Assembly (NCBI GenBank): GCA_051453625.1
Contig: JBOZIK010000001.1
Coordinates: forward strand, 148,272,420-148,336,419
Length of the DNA: 64,000 nt
Direction of reading: 5' to 3'
Origin: Welwitschia mirabilis
Taxonomy: Eukaryota; Gnetophyta; Gnetopsida; Welwitschiales
This document shows, piece after piece, positions 11,579 through 23,190 of this stretch. Both the position numbers and the translations under genes were made by a program. The notes below the pieces were generated by a model. It made no database searches and was not told the origin of the DNA. It saw nothing but the letters and a program-made list of their open reading frames with translations. Within the stretch, counting starts at the first letter, position 1. Each line of letters opens with the position of its first letter.

Positions 11579-11594
11579 TAGCCTCACAACTTAG
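11579..11594 (-). other. polypurine tract of internal unit I1
   Basis: On the minus strand AAGTTGTGAGGCTA directly precedes LTR B. The paralogue at 40446 reads AAGTGGAGGGCTA, a better purine run. Confidence 0.65.
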
Positions 11595-12905
11595 CATTAT
11601 TCGTCTCTAATAAAGTTGATGAATAATTATAATTGTAAGCCAAATTAATTAAGATAAAAATTAATTAGGAATATGTAAATTAAGTCTAGAAATCTCAGTA
11701 TGCAGGAATAAATCTTAAAATTAAATAAACTAAATTATTTTACATATCAGATAATGTGACCATGAGGTCCTTCAATACATTGTCTAGATTATTATGGAGA
11801 TGATAGGTTTTTGAAACTCATTTTAAAAAATTAAAATCATTTTATAAAATCAAATTCCTATAATTATAATCATTAGAGAAATAAGATCAAGGAACTTACC
11901 AATGAGTTAGGCCCCTACTTAAGACATTTAGCACATTAAAAGAATAGACGTTAAATATTATAACAAGAAGAATAATCATAAGATATAATCATAATAGCTT
12001 AGACAAATAATGTGGATGTATAATGTATAATTAAAAAAGTAATAACTTAGAAATCATATTCATAAATCATGTAATTAATTTTTAAGTATAATCTACAAGT
12101 GAAAATACATCAAAACTAATCAATCATAACATTATTCCCTTCATCCATGATCTCATGAATTACTTGGATCATTCCTATAAGGAAAATAAACTACAGGTAT
12201 TCTACTATCAAGTACATGTTTTACTAAATAATATCCATAATGTATCTAAATCAACTAATAGGTGATTAAAATCAAATAAGTACATTACAAATATGTGTCT
12301 TAAAAATGTAAAAATAACCCGTAAAAATTTAAAATTTTACTTAAAATATCTCAAAATATATGTCTTTTCCCCCTTACAAGTAAATTATTATATCTTGTAT
12401 TACACTAACATTAAAAGAAAAAAATTAATATGCAAGTTAATTATAAGTAAGCAAAATAAGTAAGCCTAGGAGAAGTATTCTATGCATGAAAAAAGGATCA
12501 AAAAGAGGCAAAAAAAGATGAAGCATAAGGATGATGCACCTCATAATATACCTCTGTGCCTCTCACTTGGTTATCTAGACATCAAGAAGGATGATAGGAC
12601 TTTATAAAAGATCAATAGAAAAAATTAAAAAAAAAGGAAAGAATAAGCAAAATAAGTAAAGCTTTAATAGCATAAGAAAGGTTTCAGAAAGGTATTAGAT
12701 AGTCCAAAAGATAGGAAATGGATATGAATCATGATTAATTAAGCCATGATAAAGGAGGTAAATGCATCAATCTAAGAAATATAAATGAAATATTCCATCA
12801 ACTCATAATCACTAAAAAAAAGTAGTAGATGCATCAAAACTTAAAAAGAAAATTAAAGAACTAAACTTGAAAAGAAAATAAAAGAATAGATAGGAAAAAT
12901 TAGTA
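11595..12905 (-). other. internal unit I1, part 1 (3' end), non-coding
   Basis: This aligns with 40462-41732 of unit I2 throughout, for example at AAGAATAATCATAAGATATAATC (11967) and GGATCAAAAAGAGGCAAAAA (12497). No open frame of note was found. It is interrupted at 12910 by copia-alpha-2 and continues at 33652. Confidence 0.8.
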
Positions 12906-12910
12906 TTATA
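12906..12910. other. target-site duplication of copia-alpha-2, left copy (TTATA)
   Basis: TTATA precedes the LTR start TGTTGAG. The right copy at 33647-33651 reads TCATA, one transition away. The empty site in I2 reads CCATA (41733-41737). Confidence 0.75.
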
Positions 12911-13319
12911 TGTTGAGTTAATAATTGCTAAGTTAACATCAAACTAACATTTTATATTTAGCAAAAAATATTATATCTTGTGGAAGAAATATTAACCCCT
13001 ATAAGTTAAAGGCTAAAAAAATTTAGCATAAATCTTACTTGAACCTAATAGTTTTAATATCCTTAAAGGGGTTAACCAAATTCCTAAAGGATCAATCAAA
13101 CCTAAATCTTAAAGTATCAAAAACTAATTGCAAAGGTATCAATCAGATTTTAAAGGGGTCAAATAGACCTAAGCATTTATTCTAGAGGAGTCAACTAAAC
13201 CTGGAGTAAAATGTTTTCATCCTTTGTCAATAAGAAGTCAATTAAACTTTTGACGATTCAACTGAACCTAGGCCATAAAAATAATTTTGCATTCTTTTAG
13301 ATATGGGGTTGGCTAGATA

Positions 13320-14027
13320 NNNNNNNNNNNNNNNNNNNNNNNNNNNNNNNNNNNNNNNNNNNNNNNNNNNNNNNNNNNNNNNNNNNNNNNNNNNNNNNNN
13401 NNNNNNNNNNNNNNNNNNNNNNNNNNNNNNNNNNNNNNNNNNNNNNNNNNNNNNNNNNNNNNNNNNNNNNNNNNNNNNNNNNNNNNNNNNNNNNNNNNNN
13501 NNNNNNNNNNNNNNNNNNNNNNNNNNNNNNNNNNNNNNNNNNNNNNNNNNNNNNNNNNNNNNNNNNNNNNNNNNNNNNNNNNNNNNNNNNNNNNNNNNNN
13601 NNNNNNNNNNNNNNNNNNNNNNNNNNNNNNNNNNNNNNNNNNNNNNNNNNNNNNNNNNNNNNNNNNNNNNNNNNNNNNNNNNNNNNNNNNNNNNNNNNNN
13701 NNNNNNNNNNNNNNNNNNNNNNNNNNNNNNNNNNNNNNNNNNNNNNNNNNNNNNNNNNNNNNNNNNNNNNNNNNNNNNNNNNNNNNNNNNNNNNNNNNNN
13801 NNNNNNNNNNNNNNNNNNNNNNNNNNNNNNNNNNNNNNNNNNNNNNNNNNNNNNNNNNNNNNNNNNNNNNNNNNNNNNNNNNNNNNNNNNNNNNNNNNNN
13901 NNNNNNNNNNNNNNNNNNNNNNNNNNNNNNNNNNNNNNNNNNNNNNNNNNNNNNNNNNNNNNNNNNNNNNNNNNNNNNNNNNNNNNNNNNNNNNNNNNNN
14001 NNNNNNNNNNNNNNNNNNNNNNNNNNN
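13320..14027. other. assembly gap, 708 N, inside the 5' LTR
   Basis: The 3' LTR covers the equivalent interval (about 32797-32992) in roughly 195 bp. Either the N count is an overestimate or this LTR has an extra insertion. Confidence 0.9.
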
Positions 14028-14487
14028 TTTAGAAACCCAATTTATCTATTAAAGAATGTTTCTCTTTAAAAAAACCTAGAAATCTTCTCCTCTATATTTT
14101 TCAATAGTTAGGATTATTGCATCACTTCTTATACCAAACTTCTGAAATCATTGTAGCATTCATTCGCACATCCTCTTTTTAAAAAAAGAAGAATAAATAG
14201 CTGTTGTTATTATCTATACTTGATCAATCAGTTATACTATATATTCATGGATTATACTATCATCTCAAGCAATGTAGTAATATCATTCTTAAGCTAGAGA
14301 TTTGGTGGAACCTATGCATTATGACATACCATTGTTACAACATCGCATTATTTCTAAAGGTTGAAACTAAGCATTAGAAAATTTTGATTGTAAAGGATAG
14401 AAGTGAATGTAGAATACTTGGAAAGTGATTAATGAAGATCTGAATTAGTAAAATATGATCACTAAGAGTGGATGAATAGGTTTCTTA

Positions 14488-14502
14488 AATCACTATAAAT
14501 CA
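14488..14502 (+). promoter_or_regulatory. TATA-like promoter site in the copia-alpha-2 5' LTR
   Basis: AATCACTATAAATCA is conserved in the 3' LTR (ACCACTATAAATCATG, about 33461) about 180 bp before the LTR end. This is the usual position for the retroelement TATA box and R-region start. Inference from position and conservation only. Confidence 0.5.
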
Positions 14503-14677
14503 TGTATCCATCTCCATTAGTACTTTTATGATTTTAGTTCTCTACTTTTAGATTATTTCATGTTTTTCTTTTTGAAAAAATATTTTAGTATTCATTTTTT
14601 ATGAATATAGTTTATGCATATATTTGCTTATTTTTAAATCCTATTCATTCCTTTCCTCTATGGTTTTAGATCCTTCA

Positions 14678-14692
14678 TTTGGTATCAGAGAT
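14678..14692 (+). other. primer-binding site of copia-alpha-2
   Basis: TTTGGTATCAGAGAT follows the LTR end directly. TGGTATCAGAG is the complement of the 3' end of plant initiator tRNA-Met used by most copia elements. Confidence 0.85.
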
Positions 14693-14739
14693 AAGTAGAT
14701 TTATTTTTAGATCCTAATAGGTCTAGACTCCTAAAAACG

Positions 14740-15640
14740 ACTAACCCTTCAAATAAATTTTCTACTAGTTGTTCACCCAAGTTTTATGGGATAAACTATG
14801 CCTACTAGAAAGCTCGTATGAGAATATTTCTTAGATCTCTAGATGTAGACATAGAGGAAGTAATTTGTAACGGTTATACTATTTCCACACTAGCCAAAAT
14901 TAATGCTCATGATAGTAGTTGCAAAAATGCAAGATCAATGGACCTACATTAATAAATCCAAAGCTATCCTAGACATCCATGCTTATGTAGTCTATATAGA
15001 TGAGTTTAAAAGAATTATAAAGTATGAGAATGTATAATAATCTTGGGATATCCTTAAAATAGCACACAAAGACACATTTACTACTAAGTAGGTAAAACTT
15101 CAAATGCTTATTTTCCAGTTCGAAGACATTTACATGGACAAGGAGAAAATACTTGAAGCATTCTTTACTAGACTAACAGACATAATAAATTCTATGATAA
15201 TTCTAGGTGAAATAATGGAAGAAGCGAAGGGGGTTTGAAAAGTATTGAGATCTCTCCAAAAACATTTTAATTTCATAGCCATTAAAGAAAGCAAGAATAT
15301 TAATCAAATGATACTTAAGGGACTATAATATGATCTTCAAACTTATGAATTGAAGTTTACTAAAAATAGAAAAAAGAATCTTGCTTTCAAAAGTATTCAA
15401 GAATAATATGTAAAAAAAAAAATAGATGAAGGCCTTGATGACGATGACATTGCTCTTATAGCAAAGAGATTTAAAAATTCCTTTTACAGAAGAAATAAGA
15501 AATGTAAATCAAATAGAGGATAAAAAAAAGATCATTCCAAATTCAAAAAAGATCAGGAAAAAGGAAAGGAGATTCAATGTTATGCTTACAAAGTTTATGA
15601 ACATATTACAAATGAATGTATAAACAATAAGAGAGATTAG
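14740..15640 (+). pseudogene. copia-alpha-2 gag, degraded
   Basis: The structural protein that packages element RNA. The typical N-terminal block reads KFYGINYAY*KARMRIFLRS, where the expected Trp codon has become TAG (14806-14808). UBN2-type gag features follow (EEAKG.*KVLRSLQKHFNFI). A zinc knuckle at 15578-15619 reads CYAYKVYEHITNEC: spacing CX2CX4HX4C is kept, but the second Cys is Tyr, so it could not bind zinc normally. Several stops occur. Confidence 0.8.
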
Positions 15641-15779
15641 AGAAAGTAAAAGATATCATCTTTCATTACTACATGAAATAATGTACATAAATAGGATAAT
15701 AGTAGCTCAAGCCAAGAGTGAAATGCAGGTCAAAGACTTTAATTCATAGCAATAGTTCCTCACTTAAAGAACTTGTCCT

Positions 15780-16130
15780 AATCATTTAAGCCTAATGATT
15801 AAGTTCTTATTGAAGTATATCAAAATGAACTTGAAGGAACTTACAAGGAACTTTACTCAAAGTATGAAAAATTGGTGAAACATATCAACAATCTAAACAA
15901 AATAGTAAAAGTTCTCATCAAGAAAAAATGGGAGTTAGAGACAAGGTACAAAATGGTCCAAACTGAAAACTCAGAACTTCCTTAAGAGCTAAAGAACTTG
16001 TCTCATTTTGTAATTAATTTTTTAAATAGTTCTACTAAATTAGAATAGATGCTTGGATATAGAAACCAGTTCATGATAAGAAAGGTACTGGATTCATTTC
16101 GTAAAGATGATGAAATAAGCTAAATTATGT
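15780..16130 (+). pseudogene. copia-alpha-2 gag-pol spacer with coiled-coil character, degraded
   Basis: Encodes charged heptad-like sequence (KYEKLVKHINNLNKIVKVL...ETRYKMVQTENSEL) followed by ELKNLSHFVINFLNSSTKLE. The minus-strand copia-alpha-1 ORF at 49964-50197 carries the equivalent VKNLSHFVSKFYNSSRKLEK. Such a region between zinc knuckle and protease is usual in long-gag copia elements. Confidence 0.65.
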
Positions 16131-16369
16131 ATCATGGAAATTTTTTTAAAGAAAAATTACATGTCATTTTTGTAATAATTCTAGTCATCCTAAGTTATTT
16201 TGCAATGCTAGAAAATTAATGATTTTTTTGAATTCTGTTAGTACTCTTTCTTTTAACTTTATTTTAGGAGGATGTGCCTCACATCACATCAAAAGAACTA
16301 AGTGAGTGAGAGTAGATAATTTAAAAAGTCTTTTAATTTAAACAACTTTCAAAGTATCAAATGGAACTA

Positions 16370-16680
16370 GTTGGTACTTGAATAGTGACTACTCTTGATA
16401 CATGAAAGGGAACAAATCAAGATTCAAATAATTGGATGACTTTGATGAAGAAGTTACTTTTGATGATAATGGAAGAGAAAAAATTGAAGGAATTAGAAGC
16501 ATTAGTGGAAGTAACATGCCACTGATAAATGAGGTTTTATATGTTAATGGACTTAAGCATAAGTTCCTTAGCATTAGTCAAATTTGTAATAAAGGACATA
16601 AAGTTATTTTTAATATTACAAAATGGAAAGTTAGACATGAAAAACAAATGATATTATTCTTAAGGAAAATAGAATAGATA
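16370..16680 (+). pseudogene. copia-alpha-2 protease, degraded
   Basis: The typical WYLDSGCSRHMTG block reads WYLNSDYS*YMKG. The catalytic DSG has become NSD, so the aspartic protease is dead. The rest is well preserved: EVTFDDNGREKIEGI, then NEVLYVNGLKHKFLSISQIC and NKGHKVIF. A frame of 81 codons (16432-16677) is open across this part. Confidence 0.85.
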
Positions 16681-16879
16681 ATGTTTATATTATTAATCAA
16701 TCTTTTTCTGCATGTTATTTTTCTCATGTAAACTAAGGAAAGCCATGAAATCAATGTCCAAGACATATAAATTATGATAATTTGAAAATAATTATAAAAT
16801 AGGAAATTTTAAAAGGAATTGCTAAAAAGAAAAACAAGTTATAGCCTCTCACAAAAGCAAAAATCTAGTTTCCACAACG

Positions 16880-17400
16880 ATGCCTCTTGATCTTATTATA
16901 TGGATTTGGTGGGTTTAGCCCAAACAAAAGATCTAGGAGGAAAATATTATTTTCTAAAAATGGTTCATAACTACTCTAGATTTACATGGGTTTCTTTTCT
17001 TGGAAACAAATTTGTAATGTATAAAAGTTTGATGAAATTTATAACAAAATCCAAAACAAGAAAGGCTATACCATTAAGAAAATTAGAAGTAACATGGAGG
17101 TTAGTTTGAAAACCATTGGTTGAAAAGTATTACATTGACAATGGTATTGAACAGCAATTATTATTCTTAAAAATGCCTTAATAAAATGGAATTACTAAGA
17201 GTAAAAACTAAATCCTTTAAGAAATGGCTAGAACAATGTTGAATGACAAGGAGATTCCTAAAACATTTTGGATTGAAGTAGTTAGCATTACTTGTTACAT
17301 TATAAATAGAGTCTACCTTAGATTAGGAATGGATAAAAATCCCTATGAGCTTTAAAAAGTAAGACAATCAAACATTTAATACTTATTACATTATAAGTGA
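16880..17400 (+). pseudogene. copia-alpha-2 integrase core, broken by nested insertion
   Basis: MDLVGLAQTKDLGGKYYF and NYSRFTWVSFLGNKF match the rve core start. The IRSDHGGEFEN block has lost a base and its Asp (AGAAGTAACATGG where AGTGACCATGG-type is expected). Then come EMARTMLNDKEIPKTFW, CYIINRVYLR and NPYEL*K with the Trp codon now a stop. The coding ends at the level-4 LTR (17401) and resumes with ESKANEVIFLGY at 28096; about 12-16 residues in between are missing. Confidence 0.85.
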
Positions 17401-18071
17401 TGTTATGTTTAGAATTTAAAGGTCCAAAGATTTTTTCAAAAAACTAAGTTAAAATAATTTTATTATTATAAGGTCTACAAGATAATGTAGTTATTTGTAT
17501 TTATATTCTAGAAAATTTTGTACTTAAAAATTATTCATATTTATTATCTATAATACTATTTTGTTGTTGTAATTCTTAGTAATTATGGTCTTGAATGGAA
17601 AATTTAGTGGTTTTGATAGTGGGTAAATGAATGGATTACATTGATATTATTTTCAATTATAAAATTATTACATCATCTTTTATTTTTAAATCTCCATCTG
17701 ATATAGACATTATGTTATTGAGTTGTTGTTATATTAAAGATTCTACTTGAGTCCATTATTGTCTTTGTAAAGACTAAAATATTATTTTATAATCTTTAAT
17801 AATATTATTATAGTATTGATGATATCATTTACTTATTATTATTGTTACACCTTCTTAGAATTTATGCATGATTAAATTTTAATTATGGAGGCTTGTTATT
17901 TTTCTTCATTATTATGATTAAATGTGATGGAATAGAAAGCATTCTTTTTATATTATTAAAGCACCCAATAGCCAGGCAAGCCTTTATGAGATATTATGAA
18001 ACCCCACCTTTACCATTGGCTCATGATGTGTCCTTTCATATTCTTGAGTCCTTTTGCTTTAACCATGTTCT

Positions 18072-18086
18072 TTTATTATAAATAGA
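18072..18086 (+). promoter_or_regulatory. TATA-like site in the Del/Tekay-like 5' LTR
   Basis: TTATTATAAATAGAG precedes TTCTTTCTACCTCAA. The same pair occurs in the 3' LTR near 26560 (CATTATAAATATAG, TTCTTTCTACCTCAA). Position and conservation suggest the element promoter. Confidence 0.5.
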
Positions 18087-18490
18087 GTTCTTTCTACCTC
18101 AACTCTAGCTTATTTTTCCAAAAATACTTTTGCTTTGAATCTTGGAGCTTAGAAGGTCTAGGAGCTTTGGAAACTTGGAAGATATTCAAGGTCCTCAAAC
18201 ACCATGATTTGATGTGGGTATGATTCTATTTCTTCTTAGTTTCTTATTGGTTCTTTCTTTGTATGCAATCTATTATTGTATTTGTTGTGTTTATTTTCTT
18301 ATGAAACAAACATAAACATGTGTTATGGTTGATAAAAGTAGAATTAGTATTATTCCAAGTCTCAACTCCTATTGTTTTATGTACTTGATGTCTTGATAAT
18401 ATAATCTTAAGTTGCTCTTGTTATGATTATACCTCTATCATAATTTAGTTAACCTCTTCATTTCTTATGAACCTATGGTTATGTAATGCC

Positions 18491-18820
18491 ACAGCTCATC
18501 AAATGAGGCAATGGGCTTCATAGATTGCTAAATGACATAGTGAAGTGAGAATTACATAGATTGATGAATGAGGTAGTGGGGATAATAGATTGACACAAAT
18601 TATCAAATGAGGTAGTAGGCTTTACAAATGGCTGAATGAAGAAGTGAAGTAAATAAAATATGAAAATAGATATATATAAATATAAGAACCACATATCGTC
18701 AAATGAGGAAGTGGGTTTTACACATTGCTGAATGAGGAACTGAAGTGAAAAATATTATATGAGGACCATAATAAGGCAATGGTCTTCACAGATCACCAAA
18801 TGCGATAGTGAAGTGATTGA
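18491..18820 (+). repeat. degenerate minisatellite inside the 5' LTR
   Basis: Repeats of the type ACAGATCACCAAATGAGGCAATGG / CTTCACAGATCAC.AAATGAGGTAGTGAAGTGA recur about every 40 bp, alternating 'GTGGGCTTCA' and 'GTGAAGTGA' half-units. The same array occupies 26991-27398 of the 3' LTR with a different number of units. Confidence 0.75.
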
Positions 18821-19516
18821 AATATGATAAAGTTTATTCTCATTTCATAACCATAAGGTCATTATTCTTATGATATAACTTATTCTTGAATTTTTTAGTT
18901 TATTCCTTCATATATTGACATTTGAACAATCTATATTTTATCTTGTCTTATCTTACTTAGATCATACTAGAGGCTATGAGGTTTTTATGGTTTTAACTCC
19001 ATAATTCTTGTATTAAATAGGTGATAAAACTAGAGCTTCATTACTGAGAATCGGAAAGAAAAGAGGATATTACCTTATCAAGTTTGTGTTAAGAAATTGT
19101 TTGGAAGTGCAACTTGTATACTTATTCAAAATGATGAATTCCATTGTATTATAATTATCTGAAAAATATGTTGAATGTTGGATTATGTACATCTTCCTTA
19201 AGACATTATTAAAATCAAATATGAAGTTTGACTATGCATCTCTTGTAAAAATTTCTTGATAATTTATCTTAAAATGAAATTTGTAGTTCCTGGCAAATGT
19301 TGAAATTTCAATTATTATAACTATGAGAATACTTTTCATAGATTTTATTTATTATGAATTAGTTATTGCTATTCTAGGTTACTTTTAAAAGAAGGAAAAT
19401 TCTTTGCTTCATGGAGAAGAGGCCATATTAAGTAAAGTAATGTTTTTTTATTATAAAATATTGGATGTAGATCTTCAAAAGTAACGTATTTTGATCTTAA
19501 AAGAGTGGACATTACA

Positions 19517-19533
19517 TTTCAGTATCAGAGCAT
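19517..19533 (+). other. primer-binding site of the Del/Tekay-like element
   Basis: TTTCAGTATCAGAGCAT follows the LTR end TTACA. It differs by one base from TGGTATCAGAGCAT, the initiator tRNA-Met complement with the extension common in Del/Tekay elements. Confidence 0.8.
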
Positions 19534-19695
19534 AGGTTATGATTTCATTGGATGTAGTTATTATGAAGGTATGATAAATTTCAATAATAAAGCCTAGGAT
19601 TGCAATTTAGCTGGCTGTAATTATTATTAAGCTATGATAGGTTCTAACATTAATGCGTAAAGTTTATTGTGTGCTTCCGGATGTTACACTCTTGG

Positions 19696-20329
19696 NNNNN
19701 NNNNNNNNNNNNNNNNNNNNNNNNNNNNNNNNNNNNNNNNNNNNNNNNNNNNNNNNNNNNNNNNNNNNNNNNNNNNNNNNNNNNNNNNNNNNNNNNNNNN
19801 NNNNNNNNNNNNNNNNNNNNNNNNNNNNNNNNNNNNNNNNNNNNNNNNNNNNNNNNNNNNNNNNNNNNNNNNNNNNNNNNNNNNNNNNNNNNNNNNNNNN
19901 NNNNNNNNNNNNNNNNNNNNNNNNNNNNNNNNNNNNNNNNNNNNNNNNNNNNNNNNNNNNNNNNNNNNNNNNNNNNNNNNNNNNNNNNNNNNNNNNNNNN
20001 NNNNNNNNNNNNNNNNNNNNNNNNNNNNNNNNNNNNNNNNNNNNNNNNNNNNNNNNNNNNNNNNNNNNNNNNNNNNNNNNNNNNNNNNNNNNNNNNNNNN
20101 NNNNNNNNNNNNNNNNNNNNNNNNNNNNNNNNNNNNNNNNNNNNNNNNNNNNNNNNNNNNNNNNNNNNNNNNNNNNNNNNNNNNNNNNNNNNNNNNNNNN
20201 NNNNNNNNNNNNNNNNNNNNNNNNNNNNNNNNNNNNNNNNNNNNNNNNNNNNNNNNNNNNNNNNNNNNNNNNNNNNNNNNNNNNNNNNNNNNNNNNNNNN
20301 NNNNNNNNNNNNNNNNNNNNNNNNNNNNN
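19696..20329. other. assembly gap, 634 N
   Basis: It lies about 180 bp after the primer-binding site of the Del/Tekay-like element, where gag would start. There is no paralogue in the window to estimate its true size. Confidence 0.9.
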
Positions 20330-22888
20330 TATTGGAAAAATATATATAATTTATATATATAATATTAAATAACATTGTAATTTTAAAAAAATTTATTATA
20401 ATATAAATATAAAAAATGTTAAATGATCCTTACTCTTATTCTTCCATAAATTCAAATGTGTTTTCTTTCATCTTCGAGTAGGTTTTCATGAGGCTCCACT
20501 TTCTATGCGTGAACACTGTCTGTAAACCAAATGCTTTTGGAAAAGCTTAAGGAATCTGTGTATCTTAAATACCTAAATTAATGTCAAATAGTATTATAGA
20601 GCCAACGATAATGATTCCCTTCCTTCATTTCCATTTTTATGTTTGTTCACATGTCATATAATAGAAGTTTGGTATCATGGGGAAATTACTAATGTTTAGT
20701 GAAGCATTGGATACACCCCTTTATCTTGCAACTTTAGCAAAATGCATTCCATAATTTGAGGTTGTAGTTTATTATTTTATTAAAATGATAAATACTATAG
20801 TTAACCAGAATTACCTTGAAGTTAAAAAATGCTCTCTAAGATCTAAGTTCTAGAGTTTGACAATGATTCAATGATATCAAATCTCATGTAGACGATGCCC
20901 TCTTTAGATAAATAGAATAACCTATAGATCTAAGTTATAATATTGATAGTGATAAACATTTATAAGGCTATGGTATCTGACTTTATTTTATTGTTTCTGT
21001 TTTTTGTATACTGCCTGTAACTCATGAATAACTTTATATATTCATATTAAGATAGATTTCACTATTCTTTTACTCTAATAAATCTTTGTCCTTGAGTACC
21101 AATAAGATCAATGCTCACTACATAGTATCTTGTGTAGCACTTAAAAACTATGACATTGGTATTTGTTAGCTAATTTTAGTGTTAAATATATGTCTAATAG
21201 AAGGAATGAAAAAAAAACCTCATAATCCCTTTATTATAAAATTAATGTGAAAATCTTATTTGCTTACTTTTTTTTGTTTATTAAAATTTAGATGCTAGGT
21301 TATTTCACTACAATAATTCTTTCTCTAATGCATCAGGGCTATTGTAATTCAAAAATTATAGATCTATGAGAGAAGTTATAGAATAAGTTGCATTAAAGAT
21401 GTATTATGTTTTTTTAATAGTTGCATTATTTATTAGTTTGAACTTCTTCTTTTGTAATGAAGCCTAGCTAGAAATTAGAGTCATATAAAACATGTCAACT
21501 CTCTTATGTTCATATTTTATGTATTAGTTAATCTGTTAATTCATTCACTCGCTTGTTTCCTTAGGAAATTCATGCATAGTGATTCCATTTTCAAAATGCT
21601 AGTATACTTATGCATTAAAAACTTGGCTCTTTTCTTTTTCATGCATGGCTCTATGATACCTGCCAGTTTACTACCATGTCTTATCCACTATGCATGTGCA
21701 ACATAAATATTTTGAAAACTAAATGTATCACTAGTAACATTAGCAAGTTCATCACAAACCATCATAAGTAGTAACACTTGAAGGTAGTGGGAAAAATTTG
21801 AAAATTAATGTAGAAAAAGATGCTCAATAAATTTAACATGATTATTTGAGTAGAGTAGTTTAATAAAATTTAATAATCACCCTTTAGAATAATATTAAAA
21901 ATTTTTTTTAAAATGTGCTTCCTTCCTTTCTTTTTTTTATTCCCTTATCACACATTTCTGTGTGTAACTATCATTAATGTTGTTTTACTTTGTAATAAAT
22001 GCCTACTTTCCTCACCTCTTCTCCTCATTCTTTCATCTTGATGCTAGTCAAAACACCTGTCAATGTAGATAAAATAATACTCATTCATCTTATTATTTTC
22101 ATTTGGATACTTTGTTCAATTTAAATGAGCATAAGTAGCTTCAAATACATCTAGTGTAGCTGGCACATCTTGTGGTTATTTGCTACATAAGAAGGATATG
22201 CTTTTAATCAATTAATTTCCTCAAAATTCTAACATTGAGATATTAATGCTTTAGTTAAACTGCCCTATGGAAGAGGAGATTAGGAAAGAATAAGAAGATC
22301 ATTAAAGTAGATAAAACGACCTTCACTGAGACTAAGGAATATGAAACTATGTACTAAGGAGAAAATAAATGCTCATAAGTGACACAAGTACTTTCTAAGA
22401 GAGTGCTTTAGGCATAAGGATGCTTTAAGTGCATGTTTTAGATTGCAAGTCATTCATGAGATGACTAGTGTTATAGTTCATTACTCTACAAGTGTTATTT
22501 CTATGTGGTGGATGAGGATTTGTGAAGTCATTTATGAGGTAACCTATCTCATGGCTTATTTCATACATATTAGTGTTTGCATTAGGAGAAGTTTTAAGTT
22601 TTTATATTTACAGAATTTTGCACTTAAGTTTAAGAAATTTACTTTAAATGAATGATTAAAGATGCAAGACAAGTATTTTAGTTGAACAAATTAGAGATTA
22701 GTAAATTCAATTACTACATAAATAGGTAATCTTAATTTATTTGAATGAACTTCAAAAAAAGAGCATATTGGAGGTGAGTGAACTAAGGTTAAGGTGAATG
22801 ACTTCACTAGAAATAATAAAAAGAGATTAGTGAATACTAATGTTTTATAAGTCATAGGTATTCCCTTTTCATTATGACATAGGTATAG
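20330..22888. other. interior of the Del/Tekay-like element, left part, nothing recognised
   Basis: I found no gypsy gag, protease, RT or integrase motif on either strand. Short frames at 21506-21706 and 22443-22655 are Phe/Leu/Ile-rich with no motif. The DNA could be replaced sequence in a non-autonomous derivative or other old insertions. Confidence 0.5.
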
Positions 22889-22893
22889 GCTTC
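22889..22893. other. target-site duplication GCTTC, left copy
   Basis: GCTTC at 22889-22893 directly precedes TGTTGCGATG. The identical pentamer follows CGCAACA at 23186-23190. Confidence 0.9.
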
Positions 22894-23185
22894 TGTTGCG
22901 ATGTGTATTTGTGCAATAGTTCACGTTCAAATTCAATCCTGTTAATTATCAATAATATGCAAAATACAACACACTAGTATAGACGGAGTGATCCGAATGT
23001 CGTAATTCNNNNNNNNNNNNNNNNNNNNNNNNNNNNNNNNNNNNNNNNNNNNNNNNNNNNNNNNNNNNNNNNNNNNNNNNNNNNNNNNNNNNNNNNNNNN
23101 NNNNNNNNTGAGCATTTATCTGTTAGTTTATCTGCAAAACAACTCAAAATATCCTATCAAATACACTTAAGTTGGCGGCGCAACA
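22894..23185 (-). repeat. solo LTR C of the level-2 family (level 5)
   Basis: It starts TGTTGCGATGTGTATTTGTG and ends GGCGGCGCAACA, giving terminal inverted repeats TGTTGCG/CGCAACA, with perfect GCTTC duplications outside. The left 115 bp align with LTRs B, D and E; the right 77 bp align with their ends (CAACTCAAAATATCC). No internal sequence is attached, so it is a solo LTR. Sites that are TG or CA in the other copies are still CG here (GGAGTGATCCGAATGTCG), marking it as the youngest copy. Confidence 0.9.
23009..23108. other. assembly gap, 100 N, inside solo LTR C
   Basis: The round number is a placeholder. Other LTRs of the family are 1.2 kb, so about 1 kb is likely missing. Confidence 0.9.
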
Positions 23186-23190
23186 GCTTC

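Larger units (their letters stand above)
12911..14677 (+). repeat. 5' LTR of copia-alpha-2 (contains a gap)
   Basis: It starts TGTTGAGTTAAT and ends GATCCTTCA just before TTTGGTATCAGAG. It aligns with the 3' LTR, for example TAGTTTTAATATCCTTAAA at 13048 and 32499, and the TATA region. About 1060 bp are known; 708 N lie inside. Confidence 0.9.
17401..19516 (+). repeat. 5' LTR of the Del/Tekay-like element
   Basis: Aligned with 25890-28092 over its whole length, from AGAATTTAAAGGTCC (17411) to GAGTGGACATTACA (19516). It holds an internal minisatellite (18491-18820) and a TATA-like ATTATAAATAGAG (about 18074) that is kept in the other LTR. Confidence 0.9.

Noticed and set aside
16389-16766. Minus-strand frames opposite the copia-alpha-2 protease
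   Set aside because: Shadows of the plus-strand protease block, which has the recognisable motif order.
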